Shown here piece after piece: positions 1 to 8,078 of a DNA stretch of 9,867 bases; position 1 is the first letter of the stretch; each line of letters begins with the position of its first letter. Position numbers and translations under genes: made by a program. The stretch lies in contig DNGH01000155.1 in assembly GCA_003486285.1 (NCBI GenBank), forward strand, positions 1-9,867, read 5' to 3'. The notes under the pieces are model-generated. The model worked only from the letters and a program-made list of their open reading frames with translations, did no database searches and was not told the DNA's origin. This DNA comes from Actinomycetota bacterium (GTDB lineage Bacteria; Actinomycetota; Acidimicrobiia; Spongiisociales; UBA11373).

Positions 1-784
1 TGGCCGTCCCGATCCCGGCGCCCGCAGCCGCGGCGGCACCGAAGCCGGGGGCGGCACCGCGGATGGCAGGCGACCAGGTCGAGGATCTCACCCGGTTGCG
101 CGTCCGCATCGCCGAGAACATGATCCGCGCCAAGCAGACCGCCGCCCACGTGTGGACCTCCGTCGAGGTGGACTTCGAACACGTCGAGCAATTGCGGCAG
201 CGCCACCGCGCCGCGTTCAAGGCGCGCGAGGGGTTCTCGCTGACCTACCTGCCGTTCATCAGCCGGGCGGTGGTGGATGCCCTCGACGCCTACCCAGTGG
301 TCAACTCCAGCCTCGACCTGGAGAACAAGGTGCGGATCCTGCACGGTGCGGTGAACCTCGGCCTCGGCGTCGACCTCGACGAGGGTGGCCTCGTCGTCAT
401 GACGATGCGGGGTGTGGATGGTCTGCGCATGCGCGGCATCGCCCGCGAGGTGCGCCGACTCGCTGAGAAGGCGCGCGCCGGGAAGATCGAGCCCGACGAC
501 CTCGCCGGCTCGACGTTCACCATCACCAACCCGGGGCCCTTCGGATCGTTCGTGTCGGTACCGATCATCAATGTTCCCAATGTGGCGATCCTGTCGACGG
601 ACACCGTCACCAAGCGAGCAGTGGTCGTCACGGACCGCGACGGCAACGACGCCATCGCCATCCATCACGTCGGGTACCTTGGTCTCACCTGGGATCACCG
701 CGCCTTCGACGGATCCACCGCGGTGCTGTTCCTCAGCAAGATCAAGCAAAACCTCGAGACCTGGGACTGGGAGCAGGAGCTGGT

Positions 785-788
<4 letters not shown>
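1..788 (+). CDS. sucB: 2-oxo-acid dehydrogenase E2 acyltransferase, C-terminal part (5' truncated by window edge)
   Basis: The frame is open from base 3 with no start, so the gene begins upstream. The first ~20 codons encode an Ala/Pro-rich linker of the kind that joins the lipoyl and subunit-binding domains of E2 proteins to the catalytic core. The core follows (about 235 residues, starting near DLTRLRVRIAENM) and is a complete acyltransferase domain. It has the ITNPGPFGS segment, PIINVPNVAIL, and the catalytic HxxxDG motif in TWDHRAFDG (His codon 696-698). Such proteins transfer the acyl group from lipoyl-lysine to CoA in the cytoplasmic pyruvate, 2-oxoglutarate or branched-chain complexes. 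The sequence style and the adjoining lipB-lipA match the mycobacterial sucB/dlaT locus, but which complex it serves cannot be settled from this fragment. The ATG at 63 is internal, not the real start. The TGA stop overlaps the TTG start of the lipoylation gene, suggesting co-translation. Family assignment is very secure; the symbol is less so. Confidence 0.93.
775..779 (+). promoter_or_regulatory. Shine-Dalgarno AGGAG for the lipB-lipA fusion
   Basis: AGGAG lies inside the last codons of the E2 gene, 5 nt before TTG at 785. That TTG overlaps the E2 stop (TTGA, 785-788). The motif and spacing favour TTG 785 over the in-frame TTG at 803, which has no comparable site, and point to translational coupling. 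Confidence 0.6.
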
Positions 789-2437
<1,649 letters not shown>

Positions 2438-2461
2438 GGGGAATCTGTCGGGGGCAGGGGA

Positions 2462-2467
2462 TAGTTT
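2462..2467 (+). promoter_or_regulatory. Putative -10 box TAGTTT, leaderless start of the HNH gene
   Basis: TAGTTT ends 6 nt before ATG 2474, the spacing expected if transcription starts at the A of the start codon. There is no Shine-Dalgarno close to the ATG and no recognisable -35. It follows the pattern of five other starts in the window, though its sequence is the most divergent of the six. Confidence 0.45.
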
Positions 2468-2473
2468 GTTGGG

Positions 2474-3607
2474 ATGACCACCCTTCTGGGCGGGCCTGCG
2501 GCAGGCTCGCTGCGGGTGGAGGACGACGCGATTCAACTCGAGTCGATCGGCGACTCCGAGCTCAATGACCGCTACGTCGCGGTCCGGTCCACGCTGACCC
2601 GACTCGAGGCCGAGGCGGCGCGGCTTCTCGCCGAGATCGACCGGCGCCGTTCCTACGAACCCGACCACTTCACCACCGAGGCGTTCCTGCAGAGCCGGGT
2701 AGGGGACTCGGGACGCACCGCCCGTCGCAACGTCGCCGAGGCGCGCGGGTTGGGCGAGTACGAAGCGGTCCGGGATGCGTTCGCGAGCGGCGAGATCGAT
2801 CGTCCTCGAGTGGCGATGCTGCTGGCGGCATCACGGGTATCGCCGACGCACTTCCAGCGTGATCAAGGGATGCTGGTCGAGACTGCGGCCGGCCAATCCA
2901 TGGCGGGCGCCTATCAGGCGATCGAGTATTGGAAGCAGCAGGTGGATCGTGAGGCTGCCGATGCCGACCGCGAGCATCTCCATCGCCGGCGCCACCTCCA
3001 GGTGTCGACCGCGGTCGGGGGGATGGTCCGAATCGATGGCGAGTTGGATCCCATGGGCGGCAAGACCGTGCTGCTCGCGCTGCGGTCCCTGGCCGATCCC
3101 GCCAATCTCGACCCCGGCGATCCGCGCACCCCGGGTCAGCGGCGGGCCGATGCCCTTGTCGATTTGTGCTCCGATCACCTCACGCACGGCGACACCTCGG
3201 AGACCGGGGGCTTGCGGCCCAACATGATCGTGACCGTGTCCCTGGACGTCCTGCAGGGCCGGGCAGTGGAGCCGTGCGAGCTCGGCGATGGCAGCGTCAT
3301 CTCGGCCGAAACCGCCAGACGCATCGCCTGTGACGCCGGAGTCAGCCGGGTGCTCACCCAGGGGGAGTCGGAGATCCTCGACGTCGGGCGCACGACCCGG
3401 GTCGTCCCCGCGGCGCTGCGCCGTGCTCTGGCGTTACGCGACAAGGGCTGTACCCACCCCGGCTGCACCCGGCCCCATCATTGGTGCGACGCCCATCACG
3501 TGGTGCATTGGGCGGACGGGGGAGAGACGGCCCTGCACAATCTGGTACTCCTCTGTAGGAGGCACCACCGGCTGGTTCATGAGGGACACGAGCGGCGGCG
3601 GGAGTGA
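2474..3607 (+). CDS. DUF222 / HNH endonuclease domain protein (13E12-type)
   Basis: This 377-residue protein has the two-part architecture common in multicopy actinobacterial '13E12' proteins. A helical DUF222-like region (about residues 30-300) is followed by a C-terminal HNH nuclease fold. The HNH part shows zinc-type cysteines C326, C331, C338 and C361, the catalytic-style DAHHVVHW stretch (H341, H342, H345), a conserved asparagine N356 in HNLVLLC, and the final RRHH pair (H364, H365). All key residues are present, so nuclease activity is plausible. The biological role of this family is not known to me, and DNA cleavage is inferred from the fold. The protein ends only 12 residues after the last histidine pair, whereas many relatives run on with a GGW-type strand, so the C-terminus looks short. 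No such continuation is visible in other frames before 3703. It stands alone between a lipoate gene and a peptidase gene with no visible functional link, consistent with an inserted or duplicated accessory gene. Confidence 0.88.
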   Translation: MTTLLGGPAAGSLRVEDDAIQLESIGDSELNDRYVAVRSTLTRLEAEAARLLAEIDRRRSYEPDHFTTEAFLQSRVGDSGRTARRNVAEARGLGEYEAVRDAFASGEIDRPRVAMLLAASRVSPTHFQRDQGMLVETAAGQSMAGAYQAIEYWKQQVDREAADADREHLHRRRHLQVSTAVGGMVRIDGELDPMGGKTVLLALRSLADPANLDPGDPRTPGQRRADALVDLCSDHLTHGDTSETGGLRPNMIVTVSLDVLQGRAVEPCELGDGSVISAETARRIACDAGVSRVLTQGESEILDVGRTTRVVPAALRRALALRDKGCTHPGCTRPHHWCDAHHVVHWADGGETALHNLVLLCRRHHRLVHEGHERRRE

Positions 3608-3641
3608 AGCGGGCGGCGTGGCTCCAAACCGCGTAGGGTTC

Positions 3642-3668
3642 GGGGAGGGGAATACGACCCCCGCCCCC
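3642..3668 (+). terminator. Possible GC hairpin downstream of the HNH gene
   Basis: GGGGAGGGG (3642-3650) faces CCCCCGCCCC (3658 onward) across the 7-nt loop AATACGA. Two 4-bp G:C helices form, separated by a small internal mismatch. No T-tract follows, so it is not a classical Rho-independent terminator. The rest of the 96-bp gap holds only the -10 box at 3689. Confidence 0.35.
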
Positions 3669-3688
3669 TGCTGATGCCGCTCACCAAC

Positions 3689-3694
3689 TAGCCT
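3689..3694 (+). promoter_or_regulatory. Putative -10 box TAGCCT, near-leaderless start of the M24 peptidase
   Basis: TAGCCT ends 9 nt before ATG 3704, with a pyrimidine-rich spacer and no Shine-Dalgarno. The same hexamer precedes the starts at 4821 and 9550 at 8-9 nt. No convincing -35 lies 16-18 nt upstream. Confidence 0.5.
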
Positions 3695-3703
3695 CCGCTG
3701 CCC

Positions 3704-4798
3704 ATGTTCCCCGACGCCGACTACGCCGGACGCCTCGACCGGGCCCGGGCCTTCATGGCCGAGCGCGGTGCCGACGTGATGCTGCTCTCGGTGGGCGCCG
3801 ATCTGCCCTACTTCATCGGGTACGAGGCGATGCCCCTCGAGCGGCTCACGATGCTCGTCGTGCCGGCGGAGGGCGATGCGGCCCTGGTGGTGCCTCGCCT
3901 GGAGGCGCCAAGGGTGGCACCGCGGGGCGACGCCTTCACGGTTCTGCCCTGGGATGAGACCGACGATCCCGTGGCGCTCGTGGGCCGACACAGCGCCGCC
4001 GCGGTGGCGCTCATCGGCGAGCAGACCTGGGCTCGCTTCCTGCTGGAGCTGCAGCGCGAGATGCCCCGCACCCGCTTCGAGTCGGCAGCACCGATCACCC
4101 GGGAACTGCGGATGCGCAAGGACCCCGACGAGATCGCCCTGCTCCGCGCCGCCGGGGAGGCCACCGATCGCGTGGTCGCCACCCTCGACGGGATCGCATT
4201 TGCCGGGCGCACCGAGCGCGACCTCGCCGCCGAGGTGCAGCGCCTGACCATCGCCGAGGGCCACGATGTGGCGTCCTTCGCCATCGTGGCGTCCGGGCCC
4301 AATGCCGCCTCGCCACACCACGAGCCAACCCATCGCGTGATCGAGGAGGGCGACACGGTGGTGATCGACTTCGGCGGGCGCTGGCGCGGTTACTGCTCCG
4401 ACACCACCCGCACCTTCGTCGTGGGCGAGCCGAGCGCCGAGGTCGGCGCGGCACATGCGGTGCTCGCCACCGCCCAGGCCGCGGCGCGGGCTGCGGTCCA
4501 CCCCGGTGTCACGTGCGAGGACGTGGACCGTGCCGCCCGCGATGTGATCGAAGATGCTGGATACGGCGAGTACTTCATCCACCGCACCGGGCATGGCATC
4601 GGACTCGAGGTTCACGAGCACCCGTACATCGTGTCCGGCAACACCGAGTCCCTCGAGCAGGGAATGACTTTCTCGATCGAGCCCGGGATCTACCTCCCCG
4701 GACGGTTCGGGATGCGGATCGAAGACATCGTCGCCTGCGCCGAAGACGGGGTCGATGAGTTGAATCGCTCGCCACGCGCCCTGCACTCGGTCGTCTGA
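3704..4798 (+). CDS. M24B metallopeptidase (Xaa-Pro aminopeptidase / dipeptidase type)
   Basis: This 364-residue cytoplasmic peptidase is of the PepP/PepQ class, which cleaves peptide bonds next to proline using a two-metal site. Residues 1 to ~130 form the creatinase/prolidase-type N-terminal domain. Residues ~140-355 form the pita-bread catalytic domain. All five metal ligands are readable: D222 in VIDFGG, D233 in CSDTTRTF, H297 in HRTGHGIG, E326 in SIEPGIY and E340 in MRIEDIV. H206 in SPHHEP sits where the family has a substrate-binding histidine. Length and motifs fit a proline dipeptidase or an aminopeptidase P, and the sequence alone does not separate them, so no symbol is given. There is no signal peptide. 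The start ATG 3704 has no Shine-Dalgarno but does have a TAGCCT box. The gene ends 22 bp before transketolase, which has its own -10-like box. Confidence 0.92.
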   Translation: MFPDADYAGRLDRARAFMAERGADVMLLSVGADLPYFIGYEAMPLERLTMLVVPAEGDAALVVPRLEAPRVAPRGDAFTVLPWDETDDPVALVGRHSAAAVALIGEQTWARFLLELQREMPRTRFESAAPITRELRMRKDPDEIALLRAAGEATDRVVATLDGIAFAGRTERDLAAEVQRLTIAEGHDVASFAIVASGPNAASPHHEPTHRVIEEGDTVVIDFGGRWRGYCSDTTRTFVVGEPSAEVGAAHAVLATAQAAARAAVHPGVTCEDVDRAARDVIEDAGYGEYFIHRTGHGIGLEVHEHPYIVSGNTESLEQGMTFSIEPGIYLPGRFGMRIEDIVACAEDGVDELNRSPRALHSVV

Positions 4799-4806
4799 CC
4801 GAGCGG

Positions 4807-4812
4807 TAGCCT
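4807..4812 (+). promoter_or_regulatory. Putative -10 box TAGCCT, near-leaderless start of transketolase
   Basis: TAGCCT ends 8 nt before GTG 4821 inside a 22-bp gap. No Shine-Dalgarno is present, so independent transcription starting at or just before the GTG is the simplest reading. Read-through from the peptidase gene remains possible. Confidence 0.5.
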
Positions 4813-4820
4813 CCTGGTTC

Positions 4821-6761
4821 GTGGACCACGAACAGCTCGCCGTAGACACCATTCGCGTCCTGTCGATCGATGCCGTGCAGCGCGCCGAGAGCGGTCATCC
4901 CGGGATGCCCATGGGCATGGCCGATATCGCCGCGGTGCTGTGGGGACGCCATCTCCGCGTCGATCCCGATGCCCCGGAGTGGCCGGATCGCGACCGGTTC
5001 GTGCTCAGCAACGGCCACGGCTCGATGTTGCTCTACTCCCTGCTCCACCTCAGCGGCTTCCCGGTGAGCCTCGACGCCATCCGTTCCTTCCGGCAATGGG
5101 GGTCGATCACGCCTGGTCACCCCGAGCGCGAACCACATCTCGGCATCGAGACGACCACCGGTCCGCTCGGCCAGGGCTTTGGCACTGCGGTGGGCATGGC
5201 GATGGCAGAGGCGCATCTGCGTGCGGTTTTCGGCAACGAGCTGGTCGACCACCGCACCTTCGTCTTCGTCGGAGACGGCGACCTGATGGAGGGGATCTCG
5301 TCCGAGGCCGCCTCGCTGGCAGGCCGCCTCGGCCTGGGACACCTGATCTGTCTCTACGACGACAACGAGATCTCGATCGGCGGCAGTACCGACGTCACCT
5401 TTACCGAGGACGTGGGCGCCCGCTTCGATGCTCTGGGATGGCAGACGCTGGACATCGACGGCCACGACCGCCACGCCGTCGATACCGCGGTCACCAACGC
5501 CATCGCCGACCCCCGTCCCTCGCTGATCGTGTGCCACACCAAGATCGCCTACGGAGCCCCGACCCTCGAAGGCTCTGCGAAGAGCCACGGCAGTCCCCTC
5601 GGGGAGAAGGAGATCGCCGGATTCAAGGAGCGCATCGGCTGGACTTTGCCTCCCTTCACCGTGCCCGACGCGGTGTATCGGCACTTCCGGCAGGCGATGG
5701 ACCGCGGGCGGAGCGCACACCGCGAATGGGAGGCGCGTTTTTCCGGGATCGACGCCACCTCCCGCGCCCGCTGGCAGGCCTACTTCCACCCCATGCCTCC
5801 CAGCGTCGGCTCTCTCGACTACGCCGTCGGATCGATGGTGGAGACCCGAAAGGCTTCCGGGAGGGTGATCAACCGCCTCGCCGCAGAACTGCCCGGCCTG
5901 GTGGGTGGCTCCGCCGACCTCGAGCCGTCGAACAACACTCTGATCGACGGCACCCCCGACTTCCAGGACGATCCCACCGGTCGCAACTTCCGTTTCGGGG
6001 TGCGTGAGCACGCCATGGGGGCCGCAGTCAACGGCATGGCCCTCCACGGCGGGTTGCGTCCCTTCGGCGGCACCTTCTTCGTCTTCAGCGACTACCTGCG
6101 CCCGGCGATTCGACTCGCCGCACTGATGTCGGCGCCGTCGATCTTCGTGCTCACCCACGACTCGGTGTTCCTGGGCGAGGATGGGCCTACCCATCAGCCG
6201 GTCGAGCATCTCGCCTCGCTGCGGGCGATGCCGCATCTCTGGGTGATCCGTCCGGCCGACGCCGGCGAGACCGCCGAGGCCTGGGAGATGGCGCTGGGGC
6301 GCACCGACGGGCCGACGTGCCTGGTGCTCACCCGCCAGGGGGTCCCGGTCCTGGATCGCGCCGGCCTCGAGGGCCTGGTGCGCCACGGCGGCTACGTGCT
6401 GCGCCCCGGCTCCGATGCGGTGCTGGTCGCCACCGGCTCCGAAGTGGCGGTTGCCCTGGAAGCCGCGTCGCGGCTCGAGGCCGCGGGGATCTCGCTGCGG
6501 GTGGTGTCGCTGCCGTGCTGGCAGGTGTTCTTCGGGCAGGACGAGGCGTACCGCGAGGCGGTGCTCGGCCCCGGGTTGCCCATCGCCTCACTCGAGGCCG
6601 GCAGCACCTTTGGCTGGGAGCGGATCGTGGGCAGCGACGGGCTCAGCATCGGGATCGATCGCTTCGGCGCCTCGGCGCCCTATCAGCGGCTCGCCGCGGA
6701 ATTCGGGTTCACCGCGGAGGCGGTCGCCGACCGCCTGCTCGAATGGCTGCGAGGGCGCTAG
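4821..6761 (+). CDS. tkt: Transketolase
   Basis: This 646-residue thiamine-diphosphate enzyme of the non-oxidative pentose phosphate pathway moves two-carbon ketol units between sugar phosphates in the cytoplasm. The N-terminal cofactor domain has ESGHPGMPMG (H26), LSNGHGSM (H66), PGHPE (H100), TTTGPLGQG (112-119), and the GDG...N diphosphate/Mg motif (GDGD 151-154, N182). The pyrimidine-binding domain holds the catalytic glutamate E396 in FRFGVREHAMG and the substrate histidines near H446 and in GPTHQP (H458). A C-terminal domain of ~120 residues completes the protein. All active-site elements are intact, and the length is slightly under the usual 660-700. The GTG start is chosen because DHEQLAVDTIRVLSIDAVQ matches the normal N-terminus. 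A TAGCCT box precedes it and no ATG alternative fits. No other pentose phosphate gene is visible nearby. Confidence 0.97.
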   Translation: MDHEQLAVDTIRVLSIDAVQRAESGHPGMPMGMADIAAVLWGRHLRVDPDAPEWPDRDRFVLSNGHGSMLLYSLLHLSGFPVSLDAIRSFRQWGSITPGHPEREPHLGIETTTGPLGQGFGTAVGMAMAEAHLRAVFGNELVDHRTFVFVGDGDLMEGISSEAASLAGRLGLGHLICLYDDNEISIGGSTDVTFTEDVGARFDALGWQTLDIDGHDRHAVDTAVTNAIADPRPSLIVCHTKIAYGAPTLEGSAKSHGSPLGEKEIAGFKERIGWTLPPFTVPDAVYRHFRQAMDRGRSAHREWEARFSGIDATSRARWQAYFHPMPPSVGSLDYAVGSMVETRKASGRVINRLAAELPGLVGGSADLEPSNNTLIDGTPDFQDDPTGRNFRFGVREHAMGAAVNGMALHGGLRPFGGTFFVFSDYLRPAIRLAALMSAPSIFVLTHDSVFLGEDGPTHQPVEHLASLRAMPHLWVIRPADAGETAEAWEMALGRTDGPTCLVLTRQGVPVLDRAGLEGLVRHGGYVLRPGSDAVLVATGSEVAVALEAASRLEAAGISLRVVSLPCWQVFFGQDEAYREAVLGPGLPIASLEAGSTFGWERIVGSDGLSIGIDRFGASAPYQRLAAEFGFTAEAVADRLLEWLRGR

Positions 6762-6788
6762 CCGGGGGATGGCACGCCCCTCCCGCCG

Positions 6789-6794
6789 TACACT
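6789..6794 (+). promoter_or_regulatory. Putative -10 box TACACT upstream of the membrane protein gene
   Basis: TACACT ends 8 nt before GTG 6803. The spacer is almost all C and G with no Shine-Dalgarno. The same hexamer at the same distance precedes GTG 7527, which supports GTG 6803 as the real start of this gene. Confidence 0.5.
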
Positions 6795-6802
6795 CGCCCC
6801 CC

Positions 6803-7477
6803 GTGGAACCCTCCGCCGTCCTCTCCGCCTGGTCGGCGGGTGTCGCCGCCGGCACCGCCTTGGTGACGCGTTGGGGGATCGTCGGTCCCGGATTCACCTG
6901 GATGGGCCTGGGCGTGGTCTTGCTGCTGGCGGTTCCCGCCGCCCTCGCCGGTGGCGGCGTCGTCGGATGGGTGGGATGCGGCCTCACGGTGGCGGCATTG
7001 GCCGCGAGCCGGGTCCGGCTGCTGGCTGCCGGGTTCGCCGCGGCGGCGGCCATCACCCTCGTGCTCGCCGGGACCGGTGAGGGCTATCCGGTCCTGGTGG
7101 TCACCGGGGCGATCGCTCTCGGAGGCATCACGAGCGAGATGCTCCTGGGTCACTGGTACCTGGTGGACCCGCGCCTGCCCCGGTCGGCGCTGCGCACGCT
7201 GTGTCTCGTCGGGATCGCCGGGTCGGTCATCGACCCGGCCGCGGCCCTGCTTCACGGCGCCCTGCCCCCAGCGTCCGGCGAGGTCATCGTGCCGATCGGC
7301 TGGGCGGTGCTTGCGATCACGTCGGTCCTGCTGATGGCCGCGGTCTGGGCGGCCTTGGGAGAACGCGGCTACCCGGCGGTGATGGCGGCCACCGGGCTGT
7401 CGTATCTGGCGGTGCTCACCGGTATCGGCGCCGTCGTCCTGGCTCGAGTGCTGGTCTTCGGCGAGTCTCTGGGATGA
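6803..7477 (+). CDS. Uncharacterised multi-pass membrane protein
   Basis: I do not recognise this protein. With the GTG at 6803 it has 224 residues, rich in Ala, Gly, Val and Leu. About seven hydrophobic segments are visible, roughly at residues 31-50, 53-70, 72-91, 95-115, 133-153, 163-185 and 191-214, with another possible near 5-20, so it is probably an integral inner-membrane protein. The most distinctive stretch is EMLLGHWYLVDPRLPRSAL (about 112-130), with polar and charged residues between helices 4 and 5, which could be a functional loop. There is no cleavable signal peptide, domain signature or metal-binding motif that I can name. The frame stays open upstream to 6317, but that part overlaps transketolase and reads as an Arg/Pro/Gly-rich shadow. 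GTG 6803 with its TACACT box is the supported start. The neighbours (transketolase, cobalamin adenosyltransferase) give no clear clue to function. Confidence 0.8.
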   Translation: MEPSAVLSAWSAGVAAGTALVTRWGIVGPGFTWMGLGVVLLLAVPAALAGGGVVGWVGCGLTVAALAASRVRLLAAGFAAAAAITLVLAGTGEGYPVLVVTGAIALGGITSEMLLGHWYLVDPRLPRSALRTLCLVGIAGSVIDPAAALLHGALPPASGEVIVPIGWAVLAITSVLLMAAVWAALGERGYPAVMAATGLSYLAVLTGIGAVVLARVLVFGESLG

Positions 7478-7491
7478 GGCCGGTGGGGGGC

Positions 7492-7505
7492 GGGCGCACT
7501 CGCCC
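7492..7505 (+). terminator. Small GC hairpin after the membrane protein gene
   Basis: GGGCG (7492-7496) and CGCCC (7501-7505) pair perfectly around the tetraloop CACT, 14 bp after the stop. An alternative longer-loop pairing uses GTGGG 7483-7487 with CCCAC 7503-7507. No T-tract follows, so a role in termination is a guess. Confidence 0.3.
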
Positions 7506-7512
7506 ACACTCG

Positions 7513-7518
7513 TACACT
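7513..7518 (+). promoter_or_regulatory. Putative -10 box TACACT upstream of pduO
   Basis: TACACT ends 8 nt before GTG 7527, with no Shine-Dalgarno in between. It repeats the arrangement at 6789-6803 exactly in hexamer and spacing. It would drive the pduO-pepA pair. Confidence 0.5.
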
Positions 7519-7526
7519 GACCGTCC

Positions 7527-8078
7527 GTGAAGATCTACACACGGCGTGGCGACGACGGATCCACTGGACTCTTCCACGGCGGCCGGGTGGCCAAGGACGA
7601 GTCGGGACCCGAGGCCTACGGCACCGTCGACGAGGCCACTGCGGCTCTTGGCGTCGCTCGGTCCCTGGCCACAGGGTCGATGCACGATGCGATTCTCGCG
7701 GTCCAACGCGAGCTGTTCGTGGTCGGCGCCGAACTGGCGACGTCTCCGGACCGGCGCGGCCTGCTCGAGGCGGGCACCAGCCTGGTGACCGCCGAGATGG
7801 TGGTCCGCCTCGAAGCGGCGATCGATGCCATCGAGGCGGAGCGGGGCATGCCGACCGAGTTCATCGTCCCCGGTGGCAATCCCGTAGCGGCGGCCCTTGA
7901 CGTCGCCCGCACCGTGACCCGGCGCGCCGAACGGCGCGCCGTGACCCACGCCCGGTTGAGCGGCATCACCGGCTCGTATGTGGTCCCGTATCTCAATCGG
8001 CTTGCGGACTACCTGTACATGTTGGCGCGCTCCGCCGAGGCTGCGTGGGTGCCGAGCAGACTCGAGGAGGGCCGATGA
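7527..8078 (+). CDS. pduO: Cob(I)alamin adenosyltransferase, PduO type
   Basis: This 183-residue cytoplasmic enzyme transfers the adenosyl group of ATP to cob(I)alamin, making coenzyme B12 for adenosylcobalamin-dependent mutases and eliminases. Family landmarks run in order. The ATP-binding N-terminal stretch KIYTRRGDDGSTGLFHGGR spans residues 2-20. YGTVDEATAALG (31-42) and FIVPGG (112-117) follow. Next is the arginine-rich helix ARTVTRRAERR (127-137), where relatives usually have Cys in place of T131. YLNRLADYLYMLAR (155-168) carries the conserved N157, R158 and D161. The length is typical. GTG 7527 is chosen because the YTRRGDDG motif must sit at the extreme N-terminus and a TACACT box precedes it. 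The stop overlaps the aminopeptidase start by ATGA, so the two are probably translated together. No B12-dependent enzyme or B12 synthesis gene is in view. Confidence 0.95.
   Translation: MKIYTRRGDDGSTGLFHGGRVAKDESGPEAYGTVDEATAALGVARSLATGSMHDAILAVQRELFVVGAELATSPDRRGLLEAGTSLVTAEMVVRLEAAIDAIEAERGMPTEFIVPGGNPVAAALDVARTVTRRAERRAVTHARLSGITGSYVVPYLNRLADYLYMLARSAEAAWVPSRLEEGR
8064..8070 (+). promoter_or_regulatory. Shine-Dalgarno GAGGAGG for pepA
   Basis: GAGGAGG lies in the last codons of pduO, 4 nt before ATG 8075. This decides the start of the aminopeptidase, since an in-frame alternative at 8045 lies inside pduO and has no such site. Confidence 0.7.

Noticed and set aside
63..65. ATG 63 as the true start of the E2 gene
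   Set aside because: The frame is open upstream to the window edge and encodes the Ala/Pro linker typical of the middle of E2 proteins. Without lipoyl and binding domains the protein would be incomplete.
3434..4852. 472-codon open frame on the - strand opposite the M24 peptidase
   Set aside because: Low-complexity product with no conserved motif; explained by G/C third positions on the coding strand.
4575..6386. 603-codon open frame on the - strand opposite transketolase
   Set aside because: Same reason: it overlaps a fully conserved enzyme and shows only shadow-type composition.
6762..6788. Hairpin terminator after transketolase (GGGGG 6764-6768 against CCCC 6777-6780)
   Set aside because: The runs do not extend into a stable stem, because the flanking bases mismatch and the loop pairing is poor. 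Not better than expected in GC-rich DNA.
6317..6802. Upstream in-frame extension of the membrane protein gene into transketolase
   Set aside because: The added residues are an Arg/Gly/Pro-rich shadow of transketolase, while GTG 6803 begins a clean hydrophobic protein and has a TACACT box at the proper distance.
8045..8074. Upstream alternative start for pepA at 8045
   Set aside because: It lies inside pduO without a ribosome-binding site, and its extra residues are not aminopeptidase-like. ATG 8075 has GAGGAGG 4 nt away and an ATGA overlap.
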